The notes under the pieces are model-generated. The model searched no databases. It was not told the origin of the DNA and worked only from the letters and a program-made list of their open reading frames with translations. The translations under genes were made by a program, and so were the position numbers. Below, piece by piece: positions 43,696 through 47,542 of a DNA stretch of 47,542 nt (the first letter of the stretch is position 1; each line of letters begins with the position of its first letter). The DNA comes from an uncultured Rhodospirillales bacterium (lineage in GTDB: Bacteria; Pseudomonadota; Alphaproteobacteria; Acetobacterales; Acetobacteraceae), in contig CAITOL010000059.1 in assembly GCA_903893975.1 (NCBI GenBank), positions 1 through 47,542 on the forward strand, read 5' to 3'.

Positions 43696-44670
43696 TTACC
43701 TGATTAACACCGCCGGGTTCACCACATTCTCTGGCTTACCCGCCGCATAGGCCTGGATCTGGCCGAAAATTTCCTGGAACTGCAATTCGTATTCGTCGCG
43801 GGTGACGTAGCCGATATGCGGCGTGGCCACCACGGTCGGCAGCGTCAGCAACGGATCGGTCACATCGGTCAGCGGTTCGCTGTCGAACACATCCACCCCC
43901 GCCCCCCCCGGCCGGCCGGCGCGCAGGGCCGCCACCAACGCGCCCGGTGCAATCAAACCGGCGCGGCTGGTGTTGATCAGAATGGCGGTCGGTTTCATCC
44001 GCGCCAGGTCCTCCGCCGTCACCATCCCGCGCGTCGCCGGATACAGCCGCACATGCAGCGACAGCACATCGGCGCTGGCGAAAAAATCCTCCCGGCTCGC
44101 CGCGATCTCGTAGCCATCCGCCAGCGCCCGCGCCCGGCTTTCCGCGCCGGACCAGATCACCACCCGCATCCCGAACGCCCGCCCGTAGCCGGCCACCGCC
44201 GCGCCGATGCGGCCATAGCCGTAAATGCCCAGGGTTTTGCCGCCCAACGTGCTGCCCACCCCCATCTGCCAGCGCCCGGCCTGCAAGGCGGCCATCTGCT
44301 GCGGCAATTGCCGCGCGGTTGCCAAGGCCAGCGCCCAGGTCAACTCCGCCGCCGCATAGCACGGCGTGCCCGGATGCTGGCTCGATGACACCACCACCCC
44401 CTGCCGGGTGCAGGCGTCGATGTCGATATGCGGATAGACACTGCGCTGGCTGATCAGCCGCAGTTTCGGCAGCCGTTCCAGCAGCGGCGCCAGAATTTTC
44501 GTGCGCTCGCGGAACAGCACCAACACCTCCGCCTCCGCCAGCCGCGCCGCCAGCGCATCGGTATCCTGCACGTGATCGTTCCACACCGTCACCTCATGCC
44601 CCGCCAGCATCGCGAAACACGGCAGGGTGCGCAGCGTGTCGAAATAATCATCGAGAATACTGATCTTCAT
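43696..44670 (-). CDS. D-2-hydroxyacid dehydrogenase family protein
   Basis: 324 residues, a phosphoglycerate-dehydrogenase-like fold. The NAD-binding loop GYGRIG is at 151-156, the catalytic Arg is in INTSRAGLI, the Glu in FDSEPL and the His in ATPHIGY. It oxidises or reduces 2-hydroxy acids with NAD(H); the substrate is not visible. It is convergent with the Rieske operon (23-base gap) and divergent from the UPF0280 gene (53-base gap), so it may be regulated with the latter. Confidence 0.9.
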   Translation of the reverse strand: MKISILDDYFDTLRTLPCFAMLAGHEVTVWNDHVQDTDALAARLAEAEVLVLFRERTKILAPLLERLPKLRLISQRSVYPHIDIDACTRQGVVVSSSQHPGTPCYAAAELTWALALATARQLPQQMAALQAGRWQMGVGSTLGGKTLGIYGYGRIGAAVAGYGRAFGMRVVIWSGAESRARALADGYEIAASREDFFASADVLSLHVRLYPATRGMVTAEDLARMKPTAILINTSRAGLIAPGALVAALRAGRPGGAGVDVFDSEPLTDVTDPLLTLPTVVATPHIGYVTRDEYELQFQEIFGQIQAYAAGKPENVVNPAVLIR

Positions 44671-44723
44671 GGGCGTGTTCCCTCACCTGGACGCCGGATC
44701 GGCCGCGGTGCCACAGTATCAGC

Positions 44724-45581
44724 ATGAGCGTCATCGCCAAACTGCCCGATGGCCGGCTGCATTTGCAGCACGGACCCATTGATTGCCTGTGCCGCGCCTG
44801 GGGGCCGGATGACGCGGTCGCGGCAGCCTACGCCCAGGCGGCGGCGGCATTCCCGGCGATCTTACCGGCCTTGGTGGCCGAACGGCCGCATCTCCGCACT
44901 CCACTGCCCACCCCGCCGCCGGCAGGCGCGGTGGCACAAGCCATGCACGCCGCCGTCGCCCCGTTTGTCGCAGGCTTCATCACCCCGATGGCCGCTGTGG
45001 CCGGCGCGGTGGCCGATGCGGTGCTGGCGGCGATGTGCGCCGGCCAGCCTTTGTCCCGCGCCTTCGTCAACAATGGCGGCGACATCGCCTTTCACCTGAC
45101 CGGCACAGAAACTTTGCAATGCGGCCTGGTGACCGACCTCGCCGCACCGGCGCTGGATGGGCGCTTTACCCTGCGCGCCCAACATCCGGCGCGCGGCATC
45201 GCCACCTCCGGCCGGGCCTGCAAGGGCCAGGGCGGGCGCAGTTTCTCCTTCGGCATCGCCGATGCCGTCACCGTGCTCGCCCGCACCGCCGCCATGGCCG
45301 ATGCCGCGGCCACGGTGATCGCCAACGCCGTCGATCTGCCCGGCCATCCGGCCATCACCCGCCGCCCCGCCGATGATATCGACCCCGATACCGATCTCGG
45401 CCCGCGCCGGATCACCTGGAGCCTCGGCACTTTGGCGAAAGCCGAGATCACAACAGCACTAGACGCCGGGCGCGTTGTCGCGGATGATCTTCGCCGTCGT
45501 GGCCTGGTTGAGGCAGCGGTACTTGCGTTGCGCGGAGATATCGCCAGCGTCGGGTTGAACCGGAACTTGGAACGCGCATGA
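44724..45581 (+). CDS. UPF0280 family protein (ApbE-like fold)
   Basis: 285 residues. It begins VIAKLPDGRLHLQHGPIDCL and carries the ApbE-like blocks FVNNGGDIAFHLTG and, near residue 175-205, SFSFGIADAVTVLARTAAMADAAATVIANAV. The latter matches the metal- and FAD-binding ADA-A-T helix of ApbE flavin transferases. UPF0280 proteins have unknown function; the fold suggests flavin or nucleotide chemistry. It overlaps the DUF1185 gene by four bases, a pairing that implies joint action. No covalent flavoprotein target is evident in the window. Confidence 0.82.
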   Translation: MSVIAKLPDGRLHLQHGPIDCLCRAWGPDDAVAAAYAQAAAAFPAILPALVAERPHLRTPLPTPPPAGAVAQAMHAAVAPFVAGFITPMAAVAGAVADAVLAAMCAGQPLSRAFVNNGGDIAFHLTGTETLQCGLVTDLAAPALDGRFTLRAQHPARGIATSGRACKGQGGRSFSFGIADAVTVLARTAAMADAAATVIANAVDLPGHPAITRRPADDIDPDTDLGPRRITWSLGTLAKAEITTALDAGRVVADDLRRRGLVEAAVLALRGDIASVGLNRNLERA

Positions 45582-46153
45582 TCCGCAAGCTGCTCGTGGT
45601 GGTTGAGGAAACCCTGCTGGAAGCCGACCAGTCCGTCAGCCCAGCCACCCGCAAGGCGGCGGCGATTGCGGTGGTGGCCAACCCGTTCGCCGGGCGGCAC
45701 GTGCCGGATCTGAGCGAATTGATCGAACTCGGCGAGCATCTCGGCAAATTGCTGGGGGAACGCGCGGTCGCCGCCCTCGGCATCGCCCCCGGCGCGGTGG
45801 AAAGCTACGGCAAGGCGGCGATTGTCGGCGAAGACGGCGAGTTGGAACACGCCGCCGCCATTTTGCACCCCAAGCTCGGCGCGCCGTTGCGGCGGGCGGT
45901 GGAACGCGGTGCGGCGCTGGTGCCGAGCGCGAAAAAGCGCGGCGGCATGGGCTGCGCCATTGATGTGCCGCTGGGCCACAAAGACGCCGCCTTCGTGCGC
46001 AGCCATTTTGACGCGATGGAAATCCGCGTCCCCGACGCACCACGCCGCAACGAGATTGTGGTCGCGGTCGTCGTCACCGATTCCGGCCGCCCATTGCCCC
46101 GCATCGGCGGGCTGGCCGCACACGAGATCGAAGGCAAGGACGGACTTCGGTAG
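45578..46153 (+). CDS. DUF1185 'amino acid synthesis' family protein
   Basis: 191 residues. It starts MIRKLLVVVEETLLEADQ and has VVANPFAGR, a SYGKAAIVGEDGELEHAAA block, KKRGGMGCAIDVPLGHKDA and an EIVVAVVVTDSGRPLPRIGG end, the pattern of the DUF1185 (AA_synth) family. Despite the family name, I know of no proven amino-acid synthesis role. Co-translation with UPF0280 and the nearby importer protein suggest handling of an imported nitrogen compound. A stem-loop follows the stop. Confidence 0.82.
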   Translation: MIRKLLVVVEETLLEADQSVSPATRKAAAIAVVANPFAGRHVPDLSELIELGEHLGKLLGERAVAALGIAPGAVESYGKAAIVGEDGELEHAAAILHPKLGAPLRRAVERGAALVPSAKKRGGMGCAIDVPLGHKDAAFVRSHFDAMEIRVPDAPRRNEIVVAVVVTDSGRPLPRIGGLAAHEIEGKDGLR

Positions 46154-46155
46154 CA

Positions 46156-46192
46156 CGCCGGCCGGACGGGAGAAGCCGTCACCAGGCCGGCG
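46156..46192 (+). promoter_or_regulatory. Stem-loop between the DUF1185 and binding-protein genes
   Basis: The outer stem is CGCCGGCC (46156-46163) with GGCCGGCG (46185-46192), and the inner stem is GACGG (46165-46169) with CCGTC (46176-46180). No T-run follows. It may end or trim the upstream message, or shield the 5' end of the binding-protein mRNA, whose start is 32 bases on. Confidence 0.45.
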
Positions 46193-46223
46193 CACCACCC
46201 CACATTGCTCAGGAGAGCTTACG

Positions 46224-47426
46224 ATGATCCTTTCACGCCGTTCCCTGCTTGCCGCCACCGCCGCCCTCACCGCCCCCCACATCGCCCGCGCCCAGGCCAA
46301 TGCGCCGATCCGCATTGGCGAGATCAATTCCTACTCCGCCGCCCCCGGCTTCACCGTGCCGTATCGCAACGGCTGGACCCTGGCGGTGGAGCAATTCAAC
46401 GCCGCCGGCGGCGTGCTCGGCCGCAAGCTTGAAGTCATCAGCCGCGACGATGCCGGCAAGCCACAAGATGCCATCCGCCTCGCTGGCGAACTGATCGGCG
46501 ACCAGAAGGTCGATCTGCTGTCCGGCAGCTACCTCTCCAACGTCGGCCTGGCGTTGAGCGACTTCGCCAAGCAGAACAAAAAACTGTTCGTCGGCGGCGA
46601 ACCGCTGACCGATGCATTGGTCTGGTCCGCCGGGCACCGCTATTGCTACCGGCTGCGCGCCTCGACCTATATGCAGGCGGCAATGCTGATCGACGATGCG
46701 GTGGCGATGAAGGCCAAGCGTTGGGTGACGGTGTCGCCGAATTACGAATACGGCCAATCGCTGGTGAAATGGTTCAAAATCCTGCTCGCCGCCCGCCAGC
46801 CAGACGTGCAGTTCGTCGCCGACCAACTGCCCGCTTTGGGCAAAATCGACGCAGGCGCCACCGTCGCGGCGCTGGAACAAGCCAAGCCGGACGCGATTTT
46901 CAACGGCACGTTCGGCCCGGACCTGACCAATTTCGTCCGCCAGGGCAACACGCGCGGCCTGTTTGAAGGGCGCAAAGTGGTCTCCGTGTTAACCGGAGAG
47001 CCGGAATACCTGGAACCGTTGGGCGATGAAGCGCCAGAGGGCTGGGTGGTGACCGGCTACCCGGTCGATAGCGTCACCGACCCGGCGAACACCAAATTCA
47101 TCGCCGACTACAAAGCCCGCTTTAACGAGGCGCCCAGGCTCGGCTCCGTGGTGGGTTACAGCATGATCGCCGGCATCGTCGCCGGCATCGCCAAAACCGG
47201 CTCGGTCGAGACCGAGAAAATGGCCGATGGCTTCGGCGGCGCCGGCTTCGCTACGCCGTTTGGCCATGTGGACTGGCGGGCGCTGGATCACCAGAGCACC
47301 TTCGGCGCCTTCGTCGGCAAAACCGCGCTCAAGGGCGGCAAAGGCACGATGGTGGACTGGCGGTATATCGACGGTGCCAAGGCGCTGCCGTCGGATGATG
47401 AGGTGCGGAAGTTGCGGCCGGCCTGA
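46224..47426 (+). CDS. Leu/Ile/Val-type ABC substrate-binding protein (Peripla_BP_6)
   Basis: 400 residues. The N-terminus MILSRRSLLAATAALTAPHIARAQA is a Tat-like signal. The mature protein starts with PIRIGEINSYSAAPGF and shows the two-lobe LivJ pattern (GWTLAVEQFNAAGGVLGRKLEVISRDDAGKP, SGSYLSNVGLA, VGYSMIAGIVAG). These proteins bind amino acids, amides, urea or aromatic acids for HAAT transporters. An AGGAGAGC Shine-Dalgarno precedes ATG 46224. No permease or ATPase gene is in the window after it; they may lie beyond the edge, though the palindromic repeat just after the stop suggests the unit ends here. Confidence 0.9.
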   Translation: MILSRRSLLAATAALTAPHIARAQANAPIRIGEINSYSAAPGFTVPYRNGWTLAVEQFNAAGGVLGRKLEVISRDDAGKPQDAIRLAGELIGDQKVDLLSGSYLSNVGLALSDFAKQNKKLFVGGEPLTDALVWSAGHRYCYRLRASTYMQAAMLIDDAVAMKAKRWVTVSPNYEYGQSLVKWFKILLAARQPDVQFVADQLPALGKIDAGATVAALEQAKPDAIFNGTFGPDLTNFVRQGNTRGLFEGRKVVSVLTGEPEYLEPLGDEAPEGWVVTGYPVDSVTDPANTKFIADYKARFNEAPRLGSVVGYSMIAGIVAGIAKTGSVETEKMADGFGGAGFATPFGHVDWRALDHQSTFGAFVGKTALKGGKGTMVDWRYIDGAKALPSDDEVRKLRPA

Positions 47427-47446
47427 TGTGCAGATGAAGCAAATAG

Positions 47447-47542
47447 GATGTTCTTTTTGTGAACAAAAAGAACCAAAAAAACTTCATATGATTCTTGCCT
47501 GCGGCGCACTCTCTCCGGTGAGAGTACGCCATCGGCAAGGCA
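47447..47542. repeat. Composite palindromic repeat element, copy 2 (cut by the window edge)
   Basis: Bases 47447-47487 match 35796-35836 with a single difference over 41 bases (A at 47463 versus G at 35812). The AT-rich hairpin (47450-47473) is intact, and the central palindrome follows at 47497-47536 with four arm mismatches. The right half lies beyond the window. Like copy 1, it starts shortly after a gene's stop codon. Confidence 0.8.

Noticed and set aside
44930-44946. Second sigma-54-like motif TGGCAC...ATGCA
   Set aside because: It is inside the UPF0280 coding region and has ATGC instead of TTGC; probably chance.

Overview
The window is 47.5 kb of GC-rich DNA, densely packed with genes. 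Overlapping stop/start codons are frequent, and no gene-free stretch exceeds about 175 bases. A Hint-domain surface-type protein of the kind common in Acetobacteraceae, the slt | dapA-smpB and pgpA-cinA neighbourhoods, and a perfect CtrA-type box before a chemoreceptor gene all point to an alphaproteobacterium. Acetobacteraceae or near relatives are most likely, but this is inference from gene content. I see no rRNA, tRNA, CRISPR array, phage region or replication origin.

Layout. (1) 1-1803: the right end of an insertion sequence (ISAs1-like transposase tail) abuts a 5'-truncated, frameshifted Hint-domain gene. (2) 1864-6708: an acetate-CoA-ligase-like gene, divergent from paaG-paaI-paaK of phenylacetate catabolism; paaK carries a one-base frameshift. 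(3) 6715-8627: a cupin gene and a CapA-type phosphatase gene, divergent. (4) 8700-15539: a perfect sigma-54 promoter drives a polyamine-type ABC transporter, a hydantoin/allantoin racemase, a hydantoinase and a ureidoglycolate-lyase-like gene. This looks like a nitrogen-regulated unit that imports and opens a cyclic ureide. (5) 15514-19542: an operon of an isocitrate-lyase/PEP-mutase-family lyase, LeuC-like and LeuD-like hydratase subunits and a GST-like protein. (6) 19620-24214: a two-partner secretion pair (tpsB, tpsA). (7) 24387-28276: a three-subunit molybdenum hydroxylase plus a MoaD/ThiS-like small protein. (8) 28288-35792: housekeeping and stress genes: a chemoreceptor, a glutathione peroxidase, a sulfite-oxidase-fold enzyme, smpB, dapA, slt, pgpA, pncC/cinA and a small conserved protein. 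(9) 35796-47542: a catabolic or accessory region: class II aldolase, LigI-like amidohydrolase, two tandem D-aminopeptidase-like serine hydrolases, two paralogous amidohydrolases plus a Rieske protein, a D-2-hydroxyacid dehydrogenase, an ApbE-like UPF0280 protein with a DUF1185 protein, and an orphan Leu/Ile/Val-type binding protein. A composite palindromic repeat occurs at 35796-35935, with a second, window-truncated copy at 47447-47542.

Most worth following: the sigma-54 ureide unit, the lyase/LeuCD-like operon (better read as a catabolic hydratase-lyase than as leucine synthesis), the hydroxylase with its own MoaD-like partner, the amidohydrolase-amidohydrolase-Rieske operon, the UPF0280-DUF1185 pair and the nested palindrome family. 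Single-base frameshifts in two genes (near 1560 and 5785) should be checked against raw reads before either gene is called dead. All functions are read from sequence motifs and family knowledge; no database search was possible.
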